Assembly: GCF_001659605.2 (NCBI RefSeq)
Contig: NC_035176.2
Span: 20,523,890-20,587,889 of the forward strand
Origin: Manihot esculenta
Taxonomy: Eukaryota > Streptophyta > Magnoliopsida > Malpighiales > Euphorbiaceae
Length of the DNA: 64,000 nt
Reading direction: 5' to 3'
Shown here: positions 33,715-44,200 of the stretch, one piece after another
How positions within the stretch are numbered: the first letter of the stretch is position 1
How the letters are laid out: each line of letters opens with the position of its first letter
Program-made: the position numbers and the translations under genes
Notes under the pieces: generated by a model
What the model was told of the DNA's origin: nothing
Databases searched by the model: none
Seen by the model: the letters and a program-made list of their open reading frames with translations, nothing else

Positions 33715-35280
33715 TTAGGCTGAATGAGTGACGAACAGATGTTCATCTGGGAAGTCTTCCTTGACTGGACAAGGTGTAGAGCTAGATGGAAGTCGGTTGA
33801 GGTGGTCGGCCACAAGATTTTCTTTCCCTTTCTTGTCTCGTATTTCCAGATCAAATTCTTGAAGTAGCAGAATCCATCTAATGAGTCTTGGTTTTGCTTC
33901 CTTTTTCTTGATCAGATATCGCAAAGCTGCATGGTCAGAATAGACAATGACTTTAGTTCCTAAGAGGTATGGTCTGAATTTCTCCAAAACAAATACAACA
34001 GCCAAGAGCTCCTTTTTTGTTGTTGAATAGTTGCTTTGTGCAGCATCCAAGGTGCGAGAGGCATAGTGAATGACGTGGGGTGAGTTTCCCACACGTTGCC
34101 CCAAGACTGCTCCCACTGCATAGTTGCTTGCATCACACATGATTTCAAAGGGCAGGTTCCAGTCAGGTGCCTGAACAATTGGGGCAGTCACAAGCAATTC
34201 ATTTATCAGATCAAATGCTCTTTTGCAACCTGCATCAAAGTCAAATGTAACATCTTGTTGAAGCAATTTACATAATGGCTGTGTGATTTTGGAAAAATCT
34301 TTTATGAATCTCCTGTAGAATCCTGCATGACCAAGGAAAGAACGGATTTCTTTAACATTTGTAGGATAAGGCAGATTTTTAATTGTGTCTACCTTAGCCT
34401 TGTCTACTTCAATTCCTTTAGCTGAAACAACATGTCCTAAAACCATACCTTGATTAACCATAAAATGACATTTTTCATAATTAAGTACAAGGTTAGACTC
34501 AAGGCATCTTTGTAGGATCTTTTCCAAGTTGGCAAGGCATTCTTCAAAGGAGTTACCATACACTGTAAAGTCATCCATGAACACTTCAATTTTCTTACCC
34601 ACATAGTTAAAGAATATGCTCATCATGCATCGCTGAAAGGTGGCAAGCGCATTGCATAGTCCAAATGGCATTCTTCTAAAGGCAAAAGTGCCAAAAGGAC
34701 AAGTGAAGGTGGTCTTCTCTTGGTCCTCTGGAGCAACTGGAATCTAATAAAAACCTGAATAACCATCAAGACAGCAGTAATAGGACTTACCTGCAAGCCT
34801 TTCTAGCATCTGATCAATGAAAGGCAGTGGAAAGTGGTCTTTTCTTGTGGCAGCATTTAGCTTCCTGTAGTCTATGCACACTTTCCATCCATTTTGAACT
34901 CTTGTGGGGACAAGTTCTCCTTTAGCATTTGGGATAATGGTGATCCCAGTCTTTTTTAGAACTACATGTACAGGACTTACCCATTCGCTATCAGAGATAG
35001 GATAGATAATACCTGTGTCTAGGAGCTTGACTATCTCCTTTTTCACCACTTCCATCATAGGAGGATTCCGTCTTCTTTGAGCATCTCTGACTGGCTTGCA
35101 TTCATCCTCCATGTGAATTCTATGCATGCATGTGGTGGGGGATATACCTTTGATGTCATCTATGGTCCACCCTATGGCTCCCTTATACTTCTGCAGTACT
35201 TTCAAGAGGCTTGCTTCTTGATGTTGGCTTAATTCATTGGACACTATCACTGGGAGTGTCTTGTCATCTCCCAAGTACAT
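33715..35280 (-). pseudogene. Reverse transcriptase and RNase H of element D
   Basis: Two minus-strand frames in the same register (35280-34744 and 34671-33715), separated by a TAG in the GF-Y-stop-IP segment, where Gln is expected. [39 protein letters not shown], catalytic [30 protein letters not shown]. RNase [43 protein letters not shown] core, [13 protein letters not shown]. The frame ends FVTHSA shortly after RNase H, where integrase should follow but does not. The style fits Athila-like Gypsy. One stop and no integrase: inactive. Confidence 0.9.
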
Positions 35281-35682
35281 GTATTTCAGATGCCCTGGAA
35301 GAGGCTTCAGATCTGATTCTGAAACTTTCTGATCTGCAGTCTGTGATTTGGGTGAGCAAGGAGGTGTCTATGGCGACTGTCTGGCAGAACTGGTTTCAGG
35401 AGCATCCTTCTGCGCAGGACTTGACTGAAAGGGAGGCGAAAGAGAGCTGATTTGCATGGGAAGCTGAAAGGACGCGCCTGAGAGGCTTTCAGGTGCCTCT
35501 TTCTGCGCAGGAGTGGTCTGTACACCATTCTGGAGTGGTGCAACTGGTTTCTGTGCTTCCTGTGGTTGTCTGTAGTTCATCTGGTAGATGCTGCAGACTG
35601 TTTCCTTCAGTTTTGGCTCTTTCTGGCTCTCTGTCTGTACCTGATCAGTGTCTCTGCAGAAATCACTGTTAAGAATGTCATC
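35281..35682 (-). pseudogene. Protease-RT linker of element D
   Basis: No conserved domain. Overlapping minus-strand frames are Gln/Pro/Ser-rich (PAQKEAPESLSG, PAQKDAPETSSA), an imperfect repeat. It behaves like a polyprotein linker with frame errors. Confidence 0.5.
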
Positions 35683-36333
35683 TTAATTTTTATCAAAAAT
35701 TTCCTGACTCAAACAGTCAATAATATCAAGACCATAAACATGAGACATATAATGTGGATATTTCATAGTATCATAGACATTAAATTTAATGACTTCCCCT
35801 TCAAACTCCATAGTCAAAGTACCATCATGCACATCAATCTTAGTTCTAGCAGTACTCAAGAAAGGAAGTCCAAAAAGGATGTCAGAACTAGTATTGCAAC
35901 TATCTTCCTTAGTATCAATCACATAAAAATCTGCAGGAAAGAAAAGTTCATCTACTTGAACTAACACATCTTCTAGAACACCTATGGGATATACCACAGA
36001 TCTATCAGCTAATTGAATCACCACTCTTGTGTCTTTCAGTGCACATGCATTCAGAGAATTATAGATTGAAAAAGGCATAACATTAATGGATGCACCAAGA
36101 TCACACATAGCTTTCTTAATATCAACATTCCCAATCTTGCAAGAAATCACAAACATACCTTTATATTTGCATTTAGTAGGGAGCTCTCTTTTAATAATAG
36201 CAATAACAACTTCACTTACACTTACTTTCTCTCTCTCAGCAAGCTTTCTTCTATTGGTGCAAAGTTCTTTCAGAAATTTTGCGTACCTGGGAATCTGCTT
36301 GACAGCATCTAGCAGAGGTATGTTGATTTCCAC
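35683..36333 (-). pseudogene. Protease region of element D
   Basis: A 216-codon minus-strand frame. The active site is AMCDLGASINVMPFSIY (DLG). It continues VVIQLADRSVVYPIGVLED, FPADFYVIDT, ILFGLPFLSTARTKIDVHDG and MEFEGEVIKFNVYD, an Athila-type retropepsin. The N-terminal part (EINIPLLDAVKQIPRYAKFL) is the gag-protease junction. Its homologue in element B is at 2011-2342. The frame is intact but the rest of the element is broken. Confidence 0.88.
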
Positions 36334-37275
36334 CTTTCTGAAAGTCTCAAGGATCTCCTTTTCTTCCTTTTCTTTTTGTGTTCTTTCAAATCTCTTTGGA
36401 AAAGGAGGTGGAATGTGAAAACGTACCTTTTAATCAGCTTTGTGCGCAGGATTGGCTTCAGACTGCGCTGGAAGCTCTGTAGAGGCTTGCCTTTGCGCAA
36501 CTAGCTCTTCAAAATGCGCTGGAGAGGCTTCTGAATCAATTGGTTCTTGCGCAACTTTCTTCTCTTACTCATAACTAGCATTTTGAAGTTCTTTTCCACC
36601 TCTCAAGGTAATGGCACTCACATTCTGTCTGGAATTAGTTTCAGTTTGAGAAGGGAGCTTACCTTGGGTTTCAGAATTGCTCCTGGATGCGGTCAGTTGG
36701 TCTATGTGCTGATTGAGGCTTTGTATAGCACTTGCCATGGATTCCATCATCTTTTCAAAGTGTTGGTTGGGATTTGGAGGTACTGGTTGGGCTTGGTTCC
36801 TTTGGTAGTTCTGATAATTCTGATTGTTATTGGCCCTTCCATAGCTGAAATTGGGGTGATATCTCCAACCTGGATTGTAAGTATTAGAGTATGGATCATA
36901 TCTAGGCTGGTTGTTATATCCCCCAATGGCATTAACTTGATGATTGTCTTCTTGCAGTATAGGACATCGATCAGTTGGGTGTCCTACATATGCACAAATA
37001 CCACATGGCCTAGGCAGCTGGACTGCTTGAATCTGTTGAACTAGTCCTATGGCAAAATCTTTCATAACAGATGTCAGTTCAGAAATAGAAGGTGAACTTA
37101 CCTCATTTACTCCTCTCTACAGTTGCTTTTCTTCTCCATATTGCCTAGATGAGACTGCAAGTATAGAGATCAATTCTCTCATCTCTCTAGGTGTCTTGTC
37201 TGCAATGGACCCTCCACAGACTACATCAATGAAAAGCAACTGACTTGATGGGTCAGTGAGACTGTAAACCTCGTA
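36334..37275 (-). pseudogene. Gag C-terminal half of element D
   Basis: Minus strand. Zinc knuckle CGICAYVGHPTDRC (CX2CX4HX4C, intact) at about 36975-37015, then an Asn/Gln/Tyr-rich linker (GGYNNQPRYDPYSNTY, NNNQNYQNYQRN) and ITLRGGKEL. Upstream gag (LLFIDVVCGGSIADK) is readable to about 37260, then homology stops. The N-terminal half and 5' LTR are missing. Confidence 0.82.
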
Positions 37276-38930
37276 TATCCGGGATCATGACCGCATGGCA
37301 CCAGAGGAAATTAAATGACCTCCTGATAATGGAAAATGACGTAATACATCCTTATGTATGACCTCGCGTGATGATAATAGGTTGTACTATATCAGGATGG
37401 TGGTTACATGTCACTAGAGGATAAAAGGAAAAAAAAATAAAGGGAGAAAGGTATGAGTTATCCATACTAAGTTTACAAATACATATCTTGAGTCTACCCC
37501 ACTATTGGATCTTAGAATATCGAGACTAATAATATTACAACGTGTGGTAAAAAATTTACAACCATAAAAATTTTACAAATATCAAAACAATTTTACTTGA
37601 TGTAAAACTAGGTTTGATTAAAACTAATGTTTATTTTAATTCTTAATATTACTTTTTAATATATTTAATTTTAATATTTAATTTAGAAATTTAAAAATAA
37701 TTTAAAAATAATTTGATATTTAAAAGCAAAATTATAAATATATTTGGACAACATCGAGATTTAGCTAATGGGTTAAAAAATTTATGCATTAACAAAAGAG
37801 ATTGCATTAGCTAAGAAATGTGTAAGCATTACATTGGATGAGATGCTTCATTTGCATGTTATATTATTTTATTGTAAAGGAATAGTTGATTTATAATGAT
37901 TGGATAATTGAATTATGTGTGGAAGATATGGGTAGTGATGTAAGTGATAAAAAGGTGAAGATAATGCAAGGAGATTAAGAGAGAGATTTTAACTTCTAGA
38001 AAGGCAGTTATCTTTAAACTAAGATAAGATTTTGTCGAAGGAAAATAATGGGACATCATAATACAAATGAGAGATAAGGAGGAGGAGACTAAAGAGTGGC
38101 AAACAAAAGTTAAGTCTCGTATTTCCCTATTAAGATAAAACCCATTAAACAAAGAAAGTAAAAGAAGCCGTATATATATTTATGGGATATGAAGAGCTTT
38201 TGATTCATAAATGAATAAATTACCATTAAGTCCCTGAATTTCAGAAAATTTACTAGGTTTTCACTATTTCAAAATTATTTAATTAAAATATTTTTATATT
38301 TTATGAAATTTAATTATTTAGTATTTTTTTTTAAAAAAAACCAAGTGGTTCTAAATATTTATATTATTTACTTTTTATAATTTAAATTATATATATTATT
38401 TAGTTTATATAATTTCAAATATTTATGCCATTTAATCTCTCTTACTAAAGTCAAAACAAGTTGACTAATGGATTTTTTTAAAAGAACTAAATAATTTAAT
38501 TTTATAAAGGATAGAGGTGTTAAAAATAGTGATTTTTAAAACTCAAGGTGATGATAGTGATTCTCCCTTCTTAAATAATGACCCATAAAATAAAAATATT
38601 TTTTTAAATATGAATATTAAGCTTGCAATATTTTTAGAACTTAAGAGACAATACTCGACTTTTTAATCGAGCCTGTTTGACATAAATCTAAATTAATTAA
38701 GACAATAAATTTTTAATATTGAATAGTCTAGATAAAAAAATCTTTTTAACCAAAGCCTCCAAATCCTTAATAAATAGAACTCCTAACTATAGAAGCAAAA
38801 GAAACAAATTAAGCTAAAGCTATTTATCAATCCAACAAGCATGAGGTGAAAAAAAAATAGTAGTAAATAAAAGTGCAAAAACAAAAAGAGGGTAACCCTT
38901 AACCCTACCCTCTCCCACACCACCAATAGA
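37276..38930. other. AT-rich flank between the retroelement nest and the gene
   Basis: No coding frame, no LTR ends and no repeat family recognised. Long A/T runs from about 37550 on. This is probably the upstream intergenic region of the plus-strand gene. Confidence 0.5.
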
Positions 38931-38935
38931 TAGAT

Positions 38936-38944
38936 TATAAATAG
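38936..38944 (+). promoter_or_regulatory. Candidate TATA box
   Basis: TATAAATAG, a good plant TATA match, about 700 bp before the predicted 5'UTR splice donor. It would imply a long leader. Alternative start sites in the CT-rich region near 39340 are possible. Position and motif are the only support. Confidence 0.3.
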
Positions 38945-39309
38945 GTGGGAATTGAATTATTTGGGTGTAGAATGTGCTACTTTTGGGGAGCAAATATGGA
39001 TGGGGCCCTAATTTTCCCCTCCAGCAAACTTTAAAAAAATAATAAAAAAAAAGGATCCAAAGAAAAAAATTTTTAATTTTCCACCTCCATTAAAAATTCC
39101 TCCCCATGCTTGCACTTCTTTTCCACTTAGAAATGTGATCACTTCATTTATGATAGGCTGGCAAAAAGAAAAATAAAGAAATCAAAGGATAAAGACATCA
39201 AAAAGGGGAAAAATTAATCAAAGTGTCAAAAGAAAATAAAATAAAATCCTTTATTAAGAACATTTTAAAAAAAAAAAAATTGAAGGAATGCTTGTAATTA
39301 AGAACAATA

Positions 39310-39632
39310 GAAAGGAGAAGAGCAGATACGATAGATATTTGTGATCTTGTCTTTCATTTTTTCCCCTTTTCTTTATTTTTCTCTCTCTTTCTCTCCAAAT
39401 ATTATAGTAATTATTAATTCATTTCTTCCTTTCTTAGAAATTTCAGTCTCTCTCTCGAGACTTACGACTCTTTTCTCTCAAACTATGCCTTGCTCCTTCT
39501 CTGTATATCATTGTACCAGGACTGATTTCTAGCATTTTAATGTCACCGACAAGCAGATTGTCTACCAGGGCATGAACATCTTCAGGGGGTTATATTTGGA
39601 TTTCCCCATCATAGCTCCATCACTTTTGATCG
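39310..39632 (+). other. Probable 5'UTR exon of the NAL1-like gene
   Basis: A CT-rich leader-like stretch (39340-39480) followed by a non-repetitive segment ending GATCG before GTGAGT, a strong donor. The matching acceptor is at 40780-40781, 12 bp before the start codon. The 5' boundary is not determined. A short upstream frame (39341-39532) would be a uORF if the transcript begins before 39341. Confidence 0.5.
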
Positions 39633-40781
39633 GTGAGTTTTGCTTTGAAACAGCTTCCAACTTACTCTGCTAGTTTTTATTCCATCTTGGTTGCCTTTAG
39701 TTCCTGTGTTTTAGTCTTAATTTCCTCGTGGGTTTTGTTTATTTTGCCAATCTCTTGCTTTCTGCTTGCTGGTGTGATTGATTTTCTCTCAATATGATAC
39801 TGTTGCTTAGCTTTTTAACATTTCGAATTACCGATTTCGTAAAGTTTTGCCTCTATTTCAGTTCAGGAGCATAATTTGCTTTTTCCATGTAGTGGATATT
39901 GGGGTTCAATTTCTTCATAGTAGCTGTTCCCGTCTTTTTTCTTTTCTTTGGAGCATTCACTCATTTGTTCTTAACTAAGTGTCTGGATCTCTTTCTCTTT
40001 CTAGCAGTCTATATGCACCATCTTTCCATGATTTCTTATGTTCTATATATTTAATTTATTCATTTTTGCGAAGGATGATAAATCCTATGTACTTGTCTGC
40101 ATTTGTCATCTTAAGTTGTTTTTTTTTTTCGCCTCTGGGTTCTACTTCTTGATATGCCCTTCTTTGAATCTTTTTCTTTTTCCTTTTTGATTTTAGATAG
40201 GATAGATGTGCTTATATGTTTCAATTATTATGATTTTATTGCCTGTTGTTGTGTGTAAAAAAAAAAATGAAGTTTTTTATTTCTTTATCTTTATTTGATT
40301 AAAAACTTCGTTTAGGAGTTGTCTTTCATTTTAGAGAGTTCAAGGAGAACACTAGTTTCAAATTTAAAATTTCAGTCCTTATTTTCTGCAACTTCATTGG
40401 TTTCTAAATTTAGGTATAATTCAATACAATTGGTACTTTGAATATGTAGAATTGGAATATTTGTTGTAGCTGTTCTTTTTTTGCAAATATTTTAGTAATG
40501 CTTCTCAACAAGTGTTTGATCCATAGCATTGATATTATCAACCAATGGTTGCCTCTTTGATGTTATTATCTGTTCTTTCGGATCAAATGCCTTAGTTGCT
40601 TCTTCAGTTGTCACAGTTTTGTTATCAATATCCCTGATGATGTCACAGAAAAGAATAATAGGTTTTTATTATTATTATTTTTATTATATAAAATATTGAG
40701 TTAAAACTTTGTATAAATATTGAGTTAAAATTTTGTACATATAATTGAGTTCTTAAGAAGCATTGGCTTTGCCATTTGTAG
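39633..40781 (+). other. Probable 5'UTR intron
   Basis: GTGAGT...TTTGTAG, 1149 bp, T-rich with no coding frame, ending 12 bp before the ATG. Leader introns are common in plant genes. Confidence 0.5.
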
Positions 40782-40793
40782 GAGAGGTGAAAG

Positions 40794-41288
40794 ATGGACA
40801 GGAACAGATTGGATTTAAGATTGCATCACTCTGGCTCAACACAGTCTGAGGAATCAGCTTTAGATTTGGAAAGAAACTGTTGCAATCATCCTAATCCACG
40901 CTGGTCAAGTCCAACTTCACTTCAGCCCTTTGCATCCGGTGGTCAGCACTCTGAAAGTACTGCAGCCTACTTTTCTTGGCCTACTCTGAGTCGATTAAAT
41001 GATACAGCAGAAGATAGAGCAAACTATTTTGGAAACCTTCAGAAGGGGGTGCTACCAGAAACTCTTGGGAGGTTGCCATCAGGGCAGCGAGCCACCACCT
41101 TGCTTGAGTTGATGACCATTAGGGCATTTCATAGCAAGATCTTACGTCGGTTTAGTCTTGGCACTGCAATAGGGTTTAGGATTCGGCGTGGTGCCTTGAC
41201 AGATATTCCGGCTATTCTTGTCTTTGTTGCTAGGAAAGTTCATAGGCAATGGCTCAACCATGTTCAGTGCCTACCTGCTGCACTTGAG
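40794..41288 (+). CDS. NAL1-like: NAL1-like coding exon 1 (165 codons)
   Basis: Starts at the first ATG after the leader acceptor ([15 protein letters not shown]). It ends CTTGAG before GTTAGA, phase 0. The open frame reads on into the intron, but the family continues with [10 protein letters not shown], which is in the next exon. Confidence 0.9.
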
Positions 41289-44200
41289 GTTAGAATATTG
41301 GTGCTTTCAGATGTAATTGAGTTCTTTTTTTTTCCTTGGATGACCTTTGATATCTTACTTCTTATTTATAAAAAAAAGCTGTGGGGACTACAATCCTATC
41401 ATATTGATTTTCTGAGCCACTGTTCTGGACTTAGTTCTTTATTGTTGACCTCTCTCTCTCTCATTACTTGGAATTTTGAAGTTTGGGAAAATAGTTATTA
41501 ACAAATTGAAACACTTCAAATGTAATCTATGGCTGCAATAGTTGTTTATTTGTCAAGTTAAATCGCCTTTTCTCTGTATGAGGCAGGGACCAGGAGGTGT
41601 ATGGTGTGATGTGGATGTTGTTGAATTCTCATATTATGGAGCACCTGCACCAACTCCAAAGGAACAATTGTACACTGAACTTGTAGATGGGTTAAGGGGA
41701 AGTGATCCATGCATTGGTTCTGGTTCCCAGGTATTTTTCTTTGCATGTCTAATATTTCTGTTTTGCCCGCTAGTTAGCTCGTAGGAGTATAACTCATTTA
41801 TACAGAAAGAATATTTATGTATCATGAATGCATGGGATGGCAGTTAAAATGCTGATCAGGTTGACTTGTTAAAAAAAATGATATGCATCAATGTATGCCT
41901 AGTTTTGAAGATTGACTTTCATTTTAAAGCCAACTATTATGTTAGTTATTTTCGTTAATTGAAGACTCAAAGGTACGGATGCTGATTAAGGGTAATGGAA
42001 AATGCCTTGGTTAATTTTTCTTAACATATCTCAGTTACAGTTAACCAGGTTTATCGATATAAAAATTTTCTTGCAATGGTGGCAAGTATATTGCATACAT
42101 CAGAACGAACATTACTAATGGAATATGTGGGACATAGCTGTTCATGTGGTATTTCCATTGATTAACTTATGGAAAAGTTAAGAAGTTCTTCACAAAGTGT
42201 GGGATGCACAGACAATAACTGATTATCCTTAAATGAATCTTGTATTTTTATTTGATTTTTATAATTATTTAACTGAATGGAAATGACATGGATCATTTGT
42301 GATTTCACTGAGGAAAGCTGGATCCTGCTAGTCTCTACATTTGAAATTGTGCAGTTTTAAATGTTTGTCTGAAACATCTTGTAGCAAAAATAATTTGACA
42401 CTTATGCAAGTACAAAAAAATAAATTAGGAAGTGCAAAAAGATGAGTGTCACTAATTTTTGGATTGTGTAAGATGACAAGAAACAATTGGGTAATTTCTG
42501 TGTGTTTTCTTTGTTCCAGTGTGTCTATATACAGATTACAAGGCAAATAAGGCAACTCCTAAAAATCCTCTATCAATCAATTAGTATCAATTAGCCTATG
42601 ATTATGTATTCTCCTTTAATTATGTACAGATTATGTTCACACTCTGACACTCCCTCTCAAGTTGTAGCATAGATATTTATCATGCTCAACTTGTTAGAAA
42701 GATATTCTATTCGAGGCCTAGATAAAACTTTGGTGAGTAGATCACCCAGTTGCTCTCCTATGTTCACATAACTGGTAGAGATTAAATTTTCTTGAATCTT
42801 CTCATGGATGAAATAACAATTAATTTTGATATGCTTATTCTATTCATAGTATATTGAATTAGAAGCAATGTGAAAAGTAGCTTGAGTATCACACCAAAGT
42901 TTCGTGAGTGATGCAACATCCATATCAACTTGTTTCAGCAGATGATTTATCCATAGAATCTCACAAGCGGGTTGAGCCATAGCCCTGTATTCTGACTCGG
43001 CACTGGATCTGAATATCACATTTTGCTTCTCACTTTTCCAGGATATTAGGTTTCCTCCAACAAACACACAGTAGCCTGTAGTCGACTTTCTATCACTTTT
43101 AGATCTCGCTCAATCAGCATCATAAAAACACTCAAGTGCACTATGCCCATGATGACTGTAGAGTATACCGAGTCCAGGGTCCCCTTTAGATAACATAGAA
43201 TTTGTTCTGGAGTCGCTCAATGTTTCATCGTAGGTGCAGACATGAACTGGCTTACAACGCTTATTGCAAAAACAATATCTGGTCGAGTTATCACCATAAG
43301 GTAATTCAACTTTTCAACCAACCTCTTGTACCTCTCTGGATCATCAAAAGAGTCTTCGTCATCCTTTGTGAGATATATATTAGGAATCATTGGTGTGCTA
43401 CAGGATTTAGCTTCTATCTTTTCAGTTTTTGCAAGTAAGTCAAGGATATACTTTGTTTGAGACAGGTTTCCTTTTTACTCCTCAAGACTTCGACTTCTAA
43501 AAAATTCTTAAGTTGACCCAAGTCTTTAGTATGAAAACTCGTATGCAAGTAGTTTTTGAGAGAAGAGATCCTTACACTATCATTCGTAGTAATGACAATA
43601 TCATCAACATACACAACAAGAAGAATAATACCAGTATATGAATTTCTTTAGAAGACTAAGTGATTACACTTGCTTTTTTTTAATCAAAATTCTTAAACAA
43701 CTTCACTGAACTTGCCAAATCATGCACGAGGACTCTGTTTCAAACCATACAAAGATTTCTTCAAGCGGAAGACTTTCCCATACTCCCTCTCAGCAACAAA
43801 CCCTGAGCAACAAACCCTGATGGTTGCTCTATATACACCTTCTCTTGGAGGTCACTATGTAAAAAAAACATTCTTGATATCTAACTGGTGTAAAGGCCAA
43901 TGCTGAGATGCAGCTAGAGAGATGAACAAGCGAACCTAGGTCATTTTTACCATAGGAGAAACAATGTTAGAATAGTCAACACCATAGGTTTGTGCATAAC
44001 CTTTGGCGACAAGACGGGCCTTAAACCTCGCTACAGAACCATCTGGATTGACTTTGATGGAAAAAAATCCATTTACAGTCCACAAGCCTCATGGCAGTTT
44101 GTGTTGTAACTGTAGAACTTTAACATCCATACTAAATGGAGAACATTGAGTTCTTCATGCACCCACTTAAGATTCATGAAGTAGGCAGTAAGAGGTCTAT

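Larger units (their letters stand above)
28566..37275 (-). mobile_element. Athila-like Gypsy element D, no integrase, 5'-truncated
   Basis: Minus strand: gag (about 37275-36334), protease, RT, RNase H, about 1.1 kb of non-coding 3' region (excluding the inserted solo LTR at 30879-33156) and the 3' LTR (28566-30302). No integrase motifs are found between RNase H and the polypurine tract. The left flank is ATTAT. On the right, gag homology fades near 37275 with no 5' LTR, so the matching duplication is absent. Confidence 0.85.

Noticed and set aside
40794..41501. Reading exon 1 on to the stop at 41501 as a single-exon gene
   Set aside because: The reading after residue 165 is low-complexity hydrophobic sequence, and the conserved family sequence resumes at 41587 after a good acceptor.
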